Shown in pieces: positions 22,974 through 32,494 of a stretch of 64,000 nucleotides of DNA. A program made the translations under genes and the position numbers. The notes under the pieces are model-generated. The model was not told the origin of the DNA. It saw nothing but the letters and a program-made list of their open reading frames with translations, and made no database searches. Source of the stretch: Hordeum vulgare subsp. vulgare (lineage: Eukaryota > Streptophyta > Magnoliopsida > Poales > Poaceae); the NCBI RefSeq assembly GCF_904849725.1, contig NC_058519.1, forward strand, positions 537,920,316 to 537,984,315, given 5' to 3'. How positions within the stretch are numbered: the first letter of the stretch is position 1; each line of letters opens with the position of its first letter.

Positions 22974-24859
22974 TGTTTATCACCATATTGTGTTTCTGCA
23001 TCAGACGCAGAAATATCATTAGGTTCTTCCGGTCTGACAGTATTTTGTGAACTGGCATGTAGGTTTCTATCATCCTTCTTCTTCTCCTTAGGATGACTGG
23101 GTGTATCAGCATTGATTCGTTGAGAATTTTGATCAATTCTCTTAGGATGACCTTCAGGATACAAAGGTTCCTGAGTCATTTTTCCTCCTCTAGTAATGAC
23201 TCTGACAGAGTTGTCAATTAATTCATTGAGCAAGTCATTCTGAGCTTTAAGTACTTGTTCTACCTGAGTAGTAATCATAGAGGCATGTTTACTCAGAAGC
23301 TTCAGATCATTGACATTTCTGTCTACACAAGCACTTAAATGGCTAAGCATACGAGTACTTTGTTCCAAATGTCTGCTAACATAATCATTGAAACTCTGTT
23401 GTTTGGCAACAAAGTTGTCAAATTCATCAAAACATAGGCTAGCAGGTTTATCAAAAAGAATATCACTCTCATCAAACCTACGCAGAGAATTCACTTCTAC
23501 TACCTGTATCGGGTTATCGAGACCATGGATCTCTTCGATAGGCGGTAGATTTTTGACATCTTCAAAGCTAATGCCTGTCTCTTGCATAGATTTCTTAGCT
23601 TCTTACATATCTTCGGGACTGAGGAATATAATACCTCTTTTATTTGGAGTTGGCTTAGGAGGTGGTTCGGGAATAGTCCAAGCATTATCGTTGATCAAGA
23701 TGTTATTCAGTAGAGTCTCAGCTTGTTCTACAGTTCGTTCCCTAAAAACACAACCGACACAACTATCTCAGTGGTCTCTGGAGGCATCAGTAAGTCCGTT
23801 ATAGAGGATATAAAGTATCTCATTCTTCTTAAGAGGGTGATCAGGCAAAGCATTTTGTAGCTGGACGAGCCTCCCCCAATCTTGTGGAAGACTCTCTTCT
23901 TGGAGTTGAGCAATGTTGTATATTTCCTGCAAGGCAGCTTGCTTCTTATGGGTAGGGAAATATTTCTCACAGAAGTAATAGACCATCTCCTGGGGACTAC
24001 TCACACATCCAGGAGCAAGAGAGGTGAACCAGGCTTTAGCATCATCCTTTAGAGAGAAAGGAAACATCTTAAGGATACAGTAGTGGCGGATCTTCTCCTC
24101 ATTAGTGAAAAGGTTGGCTATTTCGTGTAGTTTGGCAAGATGGGCTATGACCGTCTCAGACTCATAACCGTGAAAAGGATCATATTCGACTAGAGAGATT
24201 ATCTCAGGATCGACAGAGAATTCATAATCCTTATCGGTGATAAAGATAGGAGAAGTGGCAAACTTCGGGTCATATTTCATCTTAGCTTCCCGAGATTATT
24301 CCTTCCACTTGAGAAGTAATTTCTCAGCGTCATAGGCATCCTTACACATAAGATAATCCTCAGCTATCTCTCCCTCCATAATATAACCCTTAGGTATATC
24401 AAGCAATTCATATCTAGGAGAGCTAGATCTAGCAGGAGCAAAAGCAGGTTCTATCTCAATAGTATCGGCAGTTTCAGAAGCATCACAAGCATTGGCAGTA
24501 ACTCTAGCAATATGAGCATCAAGGAATACCCCTAGTGGAACATCACGCAAAGTAGTATCTCTAGCAGTATCAAGCATAGCATCATCAGGCAAAATAACAT
24601 CTCTAGCATCATCAGGCAAAGCAGTATCAAGCATAGCATCTCTAGCAGTATCAAGCATAGCATCAAGCATAGTATCTCTAGCAGTAGCATCATAAGCATC
24701 ATCAAGCACAAGCGACATATCAAGATTTCTAGCAGGAGGTGATGTCGCAAACTTACTCATAACTGAAGGTGAATCAAGTGCAGAGCTAGATGGCAATTCC
24801 TTACCTCCCCTCGTAGTTGAGGGCAAGACTTTGGTTTTCGGATCCTTCAGATTCTTCAT
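22974..24859 (-). pseudogene. gag N-terminal and central part of element B (right of insertion C)
   Basis: One minus-strand frame from MKNLKDPKTKVLPST (24859) is broken by in-frame stops at 24296-24298 (TAA), 23768-23770 (TGA) and about 23602 (TAA). An N-terminal acidic domain of about 190 residues contains a minisatellite of MLDTARDA-like repeats. The retrotransposon gag domain lies around 24190-23800 (FPFSLKDDAKAWFTSLAPG, then a W-x-x-L-V-Q-L block). A further section with SPEDM and LPPIEEIHGLDNPIQ is common in Athila-clade gag. The frame is cut by element C at 22974 and resumes at 3138. No zinc knuckle is seen. Confidence 0.85.
24535..24700. repeat. Coding minisatellite in gag of B
   Basis: Units of about 18-24 bp (variants of ctctagcagtatcaagcat) repeat with frame-preserving lengths. 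They encode repeats such as MLDTARDA and LPDDARDV on the minus strand. Confidence 0.85.
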
Positions 24860-24908
24860 AGTGATCAGCAGATATAAATCCCAAGTAACTCAGAGAATAT
24901 AGCAATAC

Positions 24909-25022
24909 CTCCCCGGCAACGGTGCCAGAAAAATGCTTGATGTCAACTATTCTTCCCCTTTGCAACGGCACTAGAAGAATGCTGTTAGCACTCTCCGGCA
25001 ATCGAAACTAGAAGAATGTTGT
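24909..25022 (-). other. PBS region of element B with three PBS-like copies
   Basis: Next to gag, TGGCACCGTTGCCGGGGA (minus strand, 24909-24926) fits the Asp tRNA PBS of Athila/Tat elements. Two further imperfect copies lie between it and the LTR: one with TAGTGCCGTTGCAAAGGGG and one with TAGTTTCGATTGCCGGAGA. Each is preceded by an ATTCTTC- or ATTTTTC-like hexamer. The LTR end is taken as TGACGCCC at 25023. Had the LTR been placed at 24934 the copies would fall inside it, so this boundary is less certain than others. Confidence 0.6.
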
Positions 25023-25174
25023 TGACGCCCACCAGCGCGTGGGATCGTAGCAGTCTTAGAGGGTAGAGTATTCGACCCAAATTCGTCGATTCGCACGACA
25101 GGAGGTGAGAGAATACTCTCAAGTATTAGCAGCTAAATTTATCAGATTCAACCACACTTGAAATATTAGTATCT

Positions 25175-25440
25175 GCAAGCAAAGTAGTAACAACAAAGTA
25201 GCGAGTAACGGCAGTGGCAAGGAACAGCGGTAGTGACAGCAGTAGCAAGTAGCAACAGTAGCAAGTGACAGTAGTAGCAACAGTAGCAGCAGAGCAAGAC
25301 AAGTAACAGCAGTAGCAACAGTAGTAGCAGCAACAACAGGGCAAGACAAGTAACATCAGTAGCAACAATAGTAGTAGCAGCAGAGTAAAACAAGTAACAA
25401 CAGTAGCAATAGTAGTAGCAGCAGTAGCAACAGTAGGACA
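25175..25440. repeat. (CAGTAG/CAACAG)-type trinucleotide repeat in LTR of B
   Basis: Interrupted runs of agtagcaac, agcagtagc and acaagtaac units. All overlapping Leu/Cys-rich minus-strand ORFs are artefacts of this repeat. Confidence 0.85.
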
Positions 25441-26223
25441 AACTCATAGGCAATGGGTCAGTGATTTGTTTGGATGATATTCATCATGCAACAGTTATAA
25501 CACGGAGAGATATGTGGCTAGCTCCCGTTCGTCAATGTGATGTAGGCATGCATTCTGTGTGTCGTCATATGTGCTTAGGGAAAAGAACTTGCATGACATC
25601 TATTGTCCATCCCTCCCATGGCAGCGGGGTCCAAAAGGAAACTACGGGATATTAAGGTTCTCCTTTTAATAAAGAACCGGACCAACGCATTAGCACTTGG
25701 TGAACACATGAACTCCTCAAACTATGGTCATCACCGGGAGTGGTTCCGGTTATTGTCACTCCGGGGTTGCCGGATCATAACACATAGTAGGTAACTACAA
25801 CTTGCAAGATCGGATAAAACACACATATATTGGTGACAACATAATAATTTCAGATCTGAAATCATGGCACTCGGGCCCTAGTGACAAGCATTAAGCATGG
25901 CAAAGTAGTAGCAACATCAATCTCAGAACATAGTGGATACTAGGGATCAATCCCCATCAAAACTAACTCGATTACATGATAGATCTCATCCTACACATCA
26001 CTGCCCAGCGAGCCTACAAATAGATTACTCACGAACGACGAAGAGCTTCATGGAATTAGAGAGGGAAGAAGGTTGATGATGACAATGGCGACGATTTCCC
26101 CTCTCCGGAGCCCAAGACGGACTCCAGATCTGCCCTCCAGATGAAGAACAGGTGGTGGCGGCGGCTCCGTATCGTAAACGCGACGAAAACTTCTCTTTTT
26201 TATTTTTTTGGGACGAAAGGGGA

Positions 26224-26229
26224 CTTATA
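26224..26229 (-). promoter_or_regulatory. TATA-like box in LTR of B
   Basis: TATAAG on the minus strand, about 30 bp downstream of hairpin 2 in the direction of transcription. Confidence 0.5.
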
Positions 26230-26257
26230 GACCCGAGGTTGGCGGCGGCAAAGCCGT

Positions 26258-26323
26258 GTGGGCCCCACAAGCCTGCCCACCGCCACCAGGGGGGTGGTGG
26301 CGGAGCCAGGGCTTGTGGCCCAC
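26258..26323. promoter_or_regulatory. GC-rich hairpin 2 (LTR of B)
   Basis: GTGGGCCCCACAAGC faces GCTTGTGGCCCAC (26311-26323). The upper stem pairs ACCGCCACC with GGTGGCGG around a G-run loop. Confidence 0.8.
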
Positions 26324-26555
26324 TGGCCCAACCCCTTAGGTGGAACTTGGCGCAGATATTTTTTATATTTTCCAAAACTGCTCCCCGTAGATTTTCAAGA
26401 CGTTTGGAGAACTTTGATTTTTGCACAAAAATAACACCAAGGCAATTCTGCTGAAAATAGCGTCAGTCCAGGTTAGTTCCATTCAAATCATGCAAATTAG
26501 AGTCCAAAACAAGGGCAAAAGAGTTTGGAAAAGTAGATACGATGGAGATTTATCA

Positions 26556-26673
26556 TGTAGTCGAGATCGGTATCTTCCGCGGCGTCCTCATAGCGGTGAG
26601 GTTCTTCCTCCAGCTCCTGGGACAGCTCCCAGAATGGCTTGCCCAGACCGTCGGCCTCATCGTTGTTGGCCAT
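26556..26673 (-). CDS. Truncated GC-rich ORF, about 39 codons, cut by element B
   Basis: Reading from ATG at 26673, the frame encodes MANNDEADGLGKPFWELSQE, then an acidic stretch (LEEEPHRYEDAAEDTD), and runs into the LTR of B at 26555. Nearly all third codon positions are G or C, as in many grass genes and unlike the flanking DNA. I do not recognise the protein. It could be a gene first exon, a captured gene fragment, or part of another transposon. The rest should lie on the far side of B, outside the window. Confidence 0.35.
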
Positions 26674-27048
26674 GTTCGCTCTAAATAGGAAAAAAAGGCT
26701 ACTAGAGTTACTGGATGAGATCAGGGTAGTATCTATTCTTCTCACATTTAGAGGAAAACTGAGAATAAAACATGCAAATTGATATGATGAAGATGAAGAT
26801 TTGGGAGTGATGAGAGTGGTGTTATCATTTCCTAGCTCGCTGCCTTATCCATTATTTGGGCTTAGGAGACATGGGGACAGACAGATGTTCGAGTTTGCAC
26901 ACTCATACTTGGCTTGGAGAACAGAAGGGTAGATGGTCTTGTGTCTACAATTATCAATTAGCAGGAAAGGCAAATGGACGTTGAATTCCCTTCTTTTTGA
27001 AAAATGGACGCTTAGAAATATTTGCTTTGTAGAAATAACATTGTCTCT

Positions 27049-27182
27049 AAATGTTGATTAATTTTTGTTTCGGTTGAGAATCGGGCACCTTCTAGGTCAA
27101 CAAAATTGGGCATGACCTTTGCTAATTTTCTTGACCTAAGAGTGCCCCATTCTCAACCGAAACAGAAATTAATCAACATTTC
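27049..27182. mobile_element. 134-bp foldback element (MITE candidate)
   Basis: Long near-perfect terminal inverted repeats face each other. The left arm begins AAATGTTGATTAATTTTTGT and the right arm ends AATCAACATTT. The inner blocks CGGTTGAGAATCGGGCACC and CCCCATTCTCAACCG also pair. Arms are about 55-58 bp and the centre about 15 bp. No clear TSD was found and the termini do not match Stowaway (CTCCCTCC). The family is unknown to me. Confidence 0.7.
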
Positions 27183-27257
27183 AGGAGAAAGGGGTAACCT
27201 TCAGAACACAAGCAGTAAGTTCAAAAGGTGATACCCACCGAAATAAGCAGTAAGCTC

Positions 27258-27398
27258 TTATCACTCTTTGTGTCCAAACCATGAATCATGACAACAAAGT
27301 TATGAGTACTCTAGCAGCTCATGTGAGATAAGTAGAGGTACAAATTGGATTGCATATCACTCTTTGTGTCCAAACCATGAATCATGACAGCAAATTCA
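27258..27398. repeat. Short direct repeat, about 41 bp, two copies
   Basis: The block starting tatcactctttgtgtccaaa and ending in catgac(a)acaaa occurs at about 27258-27300 and 27357-27398 with one or two differences. Confidence 0.85.
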
Positions 27399-27919
27399 GT
27401 TAGACATACAAGATAATTATGCCGAGTAGGCAACGTGGAAATTTAATATAATAGTGAATCTAGAGCGAAAGTACCGTTCTCAGCTAAAAGAACTTTCATC
27501 TCAGTGTACCTTAATATATGGATCAAATATTAAGTTTAGTAAACTCCCATGACATCACAACAAAGGTTTTGCACTATGGATACTCGATTGAAGATGAACT
27601 AATAATGAGGAAATTTGCACAGTACCATAAAAAAATAGGCATAAATTGGAAAAATACCATCCAGTGTAAGGATGACATGCACGACCACGTGTTAGTGTCA
27701 CTTGATATATATAATTTTTCAACTTGATGTAAATATACCATTGTTGTGCTAATTGCAGAGGTTCTTGTAGTCATGGTAATAAATTTCACATTTTAGACAC
27801 TTTTTCAGTATTCGCAATAAAAAACAGGTGTAACAACAATAATATAACACAAGAAGTTATGCTGCACTGTAGAGATCTCCCATTCTTTATCATTATCTAC
27901 AGACATTGTTCTGGCCTAC

Positions 27920-28228
27920 CTTGATGTAAAAAGGCCCCAAGCGTATCATGGTCTCTCGGAATTGAAATGGAGAAAATGACAGCCACACAAGACAGTCAGT
28001 TCCTCCACAAATAGAACAAGTAGGTAACATGAAGGAAGGAAGGAAGGAAGGAAGGAGAAAGAAAAATACCTTCTCGACTCGTTTATGCACGTCTGTGAGC
28101 AATAAATGCCAAACAGTGAGCTTCACAACATGAAAAGAGATAGTTGCTGCCCTGTAGAGTGCAAGGAACGGACCAAAGCCACGGTCAGCAAACAACGTAT
28201 GGGAACTTGATCCCAGGATTCTTCTGAA
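27920..28228 (-). pseudogene. ABC1/UbiB (ADCK) kinase gene fragment, two exons
   Basis: Exon 1 (28228-28070, 159 bp) follows a good acceptor (TGTACACAG) and ends in AAG before a GTATTT donor. It encodes a helix-rich segment with FLALYRAATISFHVVKLTVW. Exon 2 (27961-27920, 42 bp) encodes FRETMIRLGPFYIK, the lead-in to the KxGQ motif that marks ABC1-family atypical kinases (plastid or mitochondrial quinone biosynthesis and stress roles), and is followed by a GTAGGC donor. The intron is 108 bp and contains (CTTC)n. At the exon 2 acceptor the dinucleotide is AA where AG is required. No further exons (GQ, the Ala-rich loop, HxD) were found in the window. I infer a decayed or captured fragment. The family call is from the motif and neighbouring residues recalled from plant ABC1K proteins. 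Confidence 0.6.
28030..28060. repeat. (AAGG)n microsatellite
   Basis: About six GGAA/AAGG units, lying in the intron between the two ABC1-type exons. Confidence 0.9.
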
Positions 28229-28268
28229 CTGTGTACAACATTGCAGTCATGCATAATTGTACATATCA

Positions 28269-28448
28269 GTATAATTAGTGATTGTAGGGATATAAAGTGT
28301 GTGTAGAGACTGCAATAGAAGCAAGGTGTTACATATCAGTACAATTAACCAAACTTGAGTATAATTAGTGATTGTAGGGATATAAAGTGTGTGCAGACAC
28401 TACAATAGAAGCAAGGTGTTACATATCAGTACGAAGCGCGCAATACAT
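28269..28448. repeat. 90-bp tandem duplication, two copies
   Basis: The block starting ataattagtgattgtaggga (28271) recurs at 28361 and continues with tataaagtgtgtg, then caatagaagcaaggtgttac. Copies differ at a few positions. Confidence 0.9.
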
Positions 28449-29486
28449 GTTAGAACTTTGACGCTTCAGTATTGTAACTTTGTCTGAGAAAGGTACAAAA
28501 CCTGAGCGCGGATAGAAGATGTGCAATTAAAAAAAATGATTTGGAAAAACTAGATGGTTACAACATTAGATACATCGTGGAGGCAAAGGCTACAATACTA
28601 TGGAGAACACATGAAGATAAGTACATTAACTACAAACTATAGGACCCACCAAAAAAAACCCTACAAACTATAGTATTGATCCCAAGTTCCAAACAAAACT
28701 AATTACAGAGATATTAGCATCAAGCCATCAGTTTAGAGTCTTGCACCACTGAGCCAGGGATTGGCAGATACAAAACATAAATACTCATTGTAAGTATGTC
28801 ACAAATTTGGTCACAAAATAAACATGAATAATAACCTGTATAGGGACTCCCTAAAAAGGTATACACAGTAAGATTTTTTTTAACTTTGTTTGATAAAAGT
28901 ATAAGCTGTGGTGTGATGACCCACAAGTATAGGGGATCTATCGTAGTCCTTTCGGAGTAAGAGTGTCGAACCCAACGAGGAGCAGAAGGATCTAACAAGT
29001 GGTTTTCAGCAAGGTAATATCTGCAAGCACTGAAATTATTGGTAACAAGTGATTGTATGGTGAGGTGATTCGTAGCAAGGAACAAGTAACAAAAGTAGCA
29101 ACGGTGCAGCAAAGTGTCCCAATCCCTTTTGTAGCAAGGGACAAGCCTGGACAAAGTCTTATAGGAGGGAAAACGCTCCCGAGGACACACGGGAATTTCT
29201 GTCATGCAAGTTTTCATCATGTTCATATGATTCACGTTCGTTACTTTGATAGTTTGATATGTGGGTGGACCGGCGCTTCGGTACTGACCTTACTTGGAAA
29301 AGCATCCCACTTATGATTAAGCCCTATCGCTAGCATCCGCAACTACGAAAGAAGAATTCAGACAAAGCCTAACCATAGCATTAAACTAGTGGATCCAAAT
29401 CAGCCCCTTACGAAGCAACACATAAACTAGGGTTTAAGCTTTTGTCACTCTAGCAACCCATCATCTACTTACTACTTCCCAATGCC

Positions 29487-29552
29487 TTCCTCTAGGCCCA
29501 AATAATGGTGAAGTGTTATGTAGTCGACGTTCACATAACACCACTAGAGGAA
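29487..29552 (-). ncRNA. GTCGAC-loop hairpin in leader of F (dimer-initiation-like)
   Basis: The outer stem TTCCTCTAG/CTAGAGGAA (29487-29495, 29544-29552) encloses the inner stem GTGTTATGT/ACATAACAC (29513-29521, 29533-29541). The 11-base loop holds the palindrome GTCGAC (29523-29528). The structure lies downstream of the TATA box, so it would be in the RNA leader. The function is inference from retroviral analogy. Confidence 0.5.
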
Positions 29553-30096
29553 AAACAACATACAACACATCAAAATATCGAACGAATACCAAATTCACAT
29601 GACTACTATTAGCATGACTTATCCCATGTCCTCAGGAACAAAAGTAAGTACTCACAAAGCATAATCATATTCATGACCAAAGAGGTAATGAGTAGCATCA
29701 AGGATCTGAACATAAACTCTTCCACCAAATAATCCAACTAGCATCAAGTACAAGGAGTAATTAACACTACCAGCAACCTTACAAGTACCAATCGGAGTCG
29801 TGAGACGGAGATTGGTTACAAGTGATGAACTAGGGTTTGGAGATGAGGTGGTGCTGATGAAGATGTTGATGGTGATGAGTCCCCTCCAATGAGAGGAGTG
29901 TTGGGGATGACGATGGTGACGATTTCCCCCTCTGGGAGGGAAGTTTCCCTGGCAGGATCATCCTGCCGGAGCTCTAGATTGGTTCTGCTCAAGTTCCGCC
30001 TCGTGGCGCCGGCGGCTCCTCCCGGAAACCCCCTTCTGATTTTTTGGGAACGAAACCCTTCATATAGCAAAAGATGAGCGCCGAAGGGGAAACAGG

Positions 30097-30160
30097 GGGC
30101 CCACAAGCCCCCCAGGCCCGGCCAGGGGGGTAGGCCGGGCCTGGCAGGCTTGTGGCCTCC
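30097..30160. promoter_or_regulatory. GC-rich hairpin 3 (LTR of F)
   Basis: The base GGCCCACAAGCC pairs with GGCTTGTGGCCT. The upper stem CCAGGCCCGGCC (30112-30123) is fully complementary to GGCCGGGCCTGG (30133-30144). The loop is AGGGGGGTA. Confidence 0.85.
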
Positions 30161-30435
30161 TGGTGGCGCTCCTGTGGCACTTCTTCCGCCCAGTATTTTT
30201 CATAAAATCCAAAATAATTCCCCGTTGATTTTAACGGCTTTTGGAGTTAAGCTGAATAGGTCTCTCAAACTTGCTCCCTTTTCTGGCCAGAATTCCAACT
30301 GCCGGCGTTCTCCCTCATCATGTAAACCTTGCAAAATAAGAGAGAAAAGACATAAGTATTGTACCGTGAAGTTAATTAACAGCCCAAAAAGCGATACATA
30401 TCAACATGAAAGCATGATGCAAAATGGATGTATCA

Positions 30436-31972
30436 ACTCCCCCAAGCTTAGACCTCGCCTGTCCTCAAGCGAAAGCCTAGATCAATAAACATGGCCACAT
30501 GTTTAGGGAGAGAGGTGTCGACAAAAAAAGATACGAACATGCATGCATCATGATCATGATTAGAACAACAATACCAACATATAATCTCTCATGCAAAAGT
30601 GACAATACCTTCACAAAGTAAAGTATGGATCAAGAACCTTACCGAGAAGTAACAACTGAAAGCCTTTATTCATTAAAGCAATTGCAATTTATCACAACAT
30701 CAGAAAGAGTCAAATAAGAGCTTGTAAAGCAAATCCACATACTCAATCATCTTTTCGTTCTCTACAATTGCTACAACTCACGTGGTACTCATGACATCAA
30801 AGTTTCAGCTGGACACAGAGAAAGATAGGGGCTTATAGTCTTGCCTCCCAACTGCTTACCTCAAGGGTAATGTCAACAATAATAATTCATGAATACTTAC
30901 CTCCAAGTTGACATATGAATATAGATCTTTCCCTAGCATATGACATTAGCCAAGATAAGGGCGAAACAAGGAATTGGTGAAGATCGCCATGACTCTTTCA
31001 AGGGCAAAAAGTGAAGGTACAAGATAGGCCCTTCGCAGAGGGAAGCAGAGGTTGTCATGCGCTTTTGAGGTTTGGATGTGTGTCCTCTTAGTGAGGAGGA
31101 ACGTCACTTTATATTGCCTCCTGTGATAAAGAACTTTATTATGCAGTCTGTCGCTTTTATGTCTTCCTCATCATAGGTTCGTACAAAGCTTATTTTCCAC
31201 ACACTAATAGATTATACATATTAGGGAGCAATTTTTATCACTTCCACCGATGACAACTTACTTGAGGGATCTTATTCAATCCATAGGTAGGTATAGTGGA
31301 CTCTCATGGCAAAACTGGGTTGAAGGTTTATGGATGCACAAGTAGTATCTCTACTTGGTGCGAAAGTTTTGGCTAATATGAGGTGGAAGCAATCGTCACA
31401 TGCTAAGGGATCTTTAATCATATAACATTGTTCGGAACCAAGCAAACACAATTCATTATGTTGTCTTCCTTGTCCAACATCTACTTCTAGGCATGTAATA
31501 GTTTAGTGAGTGTTCACAATTATAGATGGTGTCAAGGATGATATATTTATATGTGAACCTCTCCTTCTTTATTACTTCTTATTAATTGCAATAATGACCA
31601 AGGTCCACGTTTGTCTACCCTCAACAAGTTTCAATCATCATACTTTTTATATGTGTAGCCATCACTTCCCATAAGATCACTACATGATCTTTCATGCTTT
31701 TGTTCTTTCTCAATCTTTTGATCATGGCAAGAGGCAAAGCCCTTCAACTAAGACACTCTTTATTATATGTCTCACGAGCTCGAATACATCGGGGGGTGAC
31801 ACAAAGCAAAACTTAAACCTAAAACACTAAGACCTTTATTCTACTAGAGAAAGAGAAAACTGAAAAGGAACAAACTAAAACAAAGGTAAAGGCAAAAGAT
31901 GTGATGGTGATACGATACCGGGGAAACTCCCCCAAGCTTGGCACAAGCCAAGGGGATTGCCCATACCCATGC
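30436..31972 (-). other. 3' untranslated region and polypurine tract of F
   Basis: No gene is present. The polypurine tract (minus-strand AAGCTTGGGGGAGT, 30436-30449) abuts the LTR. A second identical-type tract, AAGCTTGGGGGAGT with flanking CC, lies at 31927-31940 just after the aORF. The motif TTGGGAGGCAA recurs here (about 30848) and in elements H and I. Confidence 0.7.
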
Positions 31973-32494
31973 TCAGTTGTCTTCCTTTGGAGGTGATGGT
32001 GGTGGAGTTGATGCAACATGAGTTTGATCCTCCGTCTTCCAAGGCATAGGTGCTCCATCATGGAAAGATGAACGAGTCTTTGGAATCCTCAAATCTGCAG
32101 CCAACCATATTGATTTAAATCTATACTCATACTTAGAGTTTTGGTTCTGCAGGTCATAGATCTGGGCTTGGAGGTGATCAATCCTGTCATAGAGCCTGGA
32201 GAGGTGCTTCCCAATGTCATTGGCATCAATCTTGTGCTTGTTGGTGAACTCCGTGATCATCATGTGGTTGGCGTTGAGTCCACGCTCCACCATCCCTTGG
32301 CACTTGAAGACCTGTTGCTCCATTGCTTCGAGCCTCGCCTCCACGCTTCCGGTCTTCTTGGGCCCCTCAACATCACGGATGTGCAACATACCCTCACGCA
32401 TCTTGATAGATTGAGGGTGTTGCAGCACTCCCACTAGGTAAGGATTGATGACCTTCTCGAAGATCTTGTCCTTCGGAGCTTTTGGGGAAGTCAT
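31973..32494 (-). CDS. Accessory ORF of element F (coiled-coil protein, 173 aa)
   Basis: An uninterrupted frame starting MTSPKAPKDKIFEKVINPYL. Residues about 50-125 (VEARLEAMEQQVFKCQGMVE, then LSRLYDRIDHLQAQIYDLQN) form a heptad-rich coiled coil. The C-terminus is Pro/Ser-rich (STPPPSPPKED). There is no signal peptide, membrane span or catalytic motif. It lies between integrase and the 3' LTR, in the slot of the Athila env-like or extra ORF, but does not look like an envelope protein. The upstream block carries a TATA-like box at 32579-32584 and hairpin 4, suggesting its own promoter. It is one of the few complete frames in the window. Confidence 0.65.
   Translation of the reverse strand: MTSPKAPKDKIFEKVINPYLVGVLQHPQSIKMREGMLHIRDVEGPKKTGSVEARLEAMEQQVFKCQGMVERGLNANHMMITEFTNKHKIDANDIGKHLSRLYDRIDHLQAQIYDLQNQNSKYEYRFKSIWLAADLRIPKTRSSFHDGAPMPWKTEDQTHVASTPPPSPPKEDN

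Larger units (their letters stand above)
797..26555 (-). mobile_element. Element B: non-autonomous Athila-clade Gypsy element (Sabrina-like), host of A and C
   Basis: On the minus strand the order is 5' LTR (25023-26555), PBS region (24909-25022), gag (24859 down to 22974, then 3138 down to about 2660), protease remnant (2783-2352), a GC-rich intergenic block, and an aORF (1612 down to 797). No reverse transcriptase, RNase H or integrase motif is found between protease and aORF, so the element looks non-autonomous. Two insertions split it: element C in gag and LTR A in the aORF. The remaining 3' part and 3' LTR should lie beyond the left window edge. The right-hand 5-bp flank is tgtag (26556-26560). 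Confidence 0.8.
25023..26555 (-). repeat. 5' LTR of element B (Sabrina-like)
   Basis: About 1.53 kb. On the minus strand it starts TGATAAATCTCCATCG and ends GGGCGTCA. It contains hairpin 2, a TATAAG box (26224-26229), a conserved leader with TGTTATGATCCGG-like sequence, and a trinucleotide-rich segment (25175-25440). No partner LTR is in the window. Confidence 0.8.
26556..28913. other. Island E between the two retrotransposon clusters
   Basis: About 2.36 kb without LTR, PBS or retrotransposon coding motifs. It contains the truncated ORF at 26556-26673, a foldback element (27049-27182), two short duplications, an (AAGG)n run and the ABC1-type exons (27920-28228). Stretches 26680-27048, 27400-27900 and 28450-28913 hold nothing else I can identify. 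Confidence 0.6.
28914..30435 (-). repeat. 3' LTR of element F
   Basis: 1,522 bp. On the minus strand it starts TGATACATCCATTTTGCATC and ends GGGTCATCA. It matches the plus-strand LTRs at 34594 (G) and 58417 (K) throughout. The TATA-like CTATATGAA is at 30059-30067, downstream of hairpin 3. The leader contains the GTCGAC-loop hairpin (29487-29552). Confidence 0.92.

Noticed and set aside
25119..25453. Three Leu/Cys/Thr-rich overlapping ORFs resembling membrane proteins
   Set aside because: They are products of an imperfect trinucleotide repeat inside the LTR of B.
27518..27727. Plus-strand ORF of 69 codons in the island
   Set aside because: AT-rich, no homology recognised, and codon use unlike grass genes. 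Insufficient support.
28223..28913. Further ABC1-kinase exons upstream
   Set aside because: I looked for in-phase exons with acceptor and donor sites and found none with recognisable protein sequence.
28720..29235. 171-codon minus-strand ORF
   Set aside because: It spans the border of the F LTR and its leader, and the related frame in G and K differs in length and frame. It is leader sequence.
31973..32494. Envelope protein in element F
   Set aside because: The ORF sits in the env-like slot but has no signal peptide, membrane span or furin-type site; coiled-coil accessory protein is the better description.
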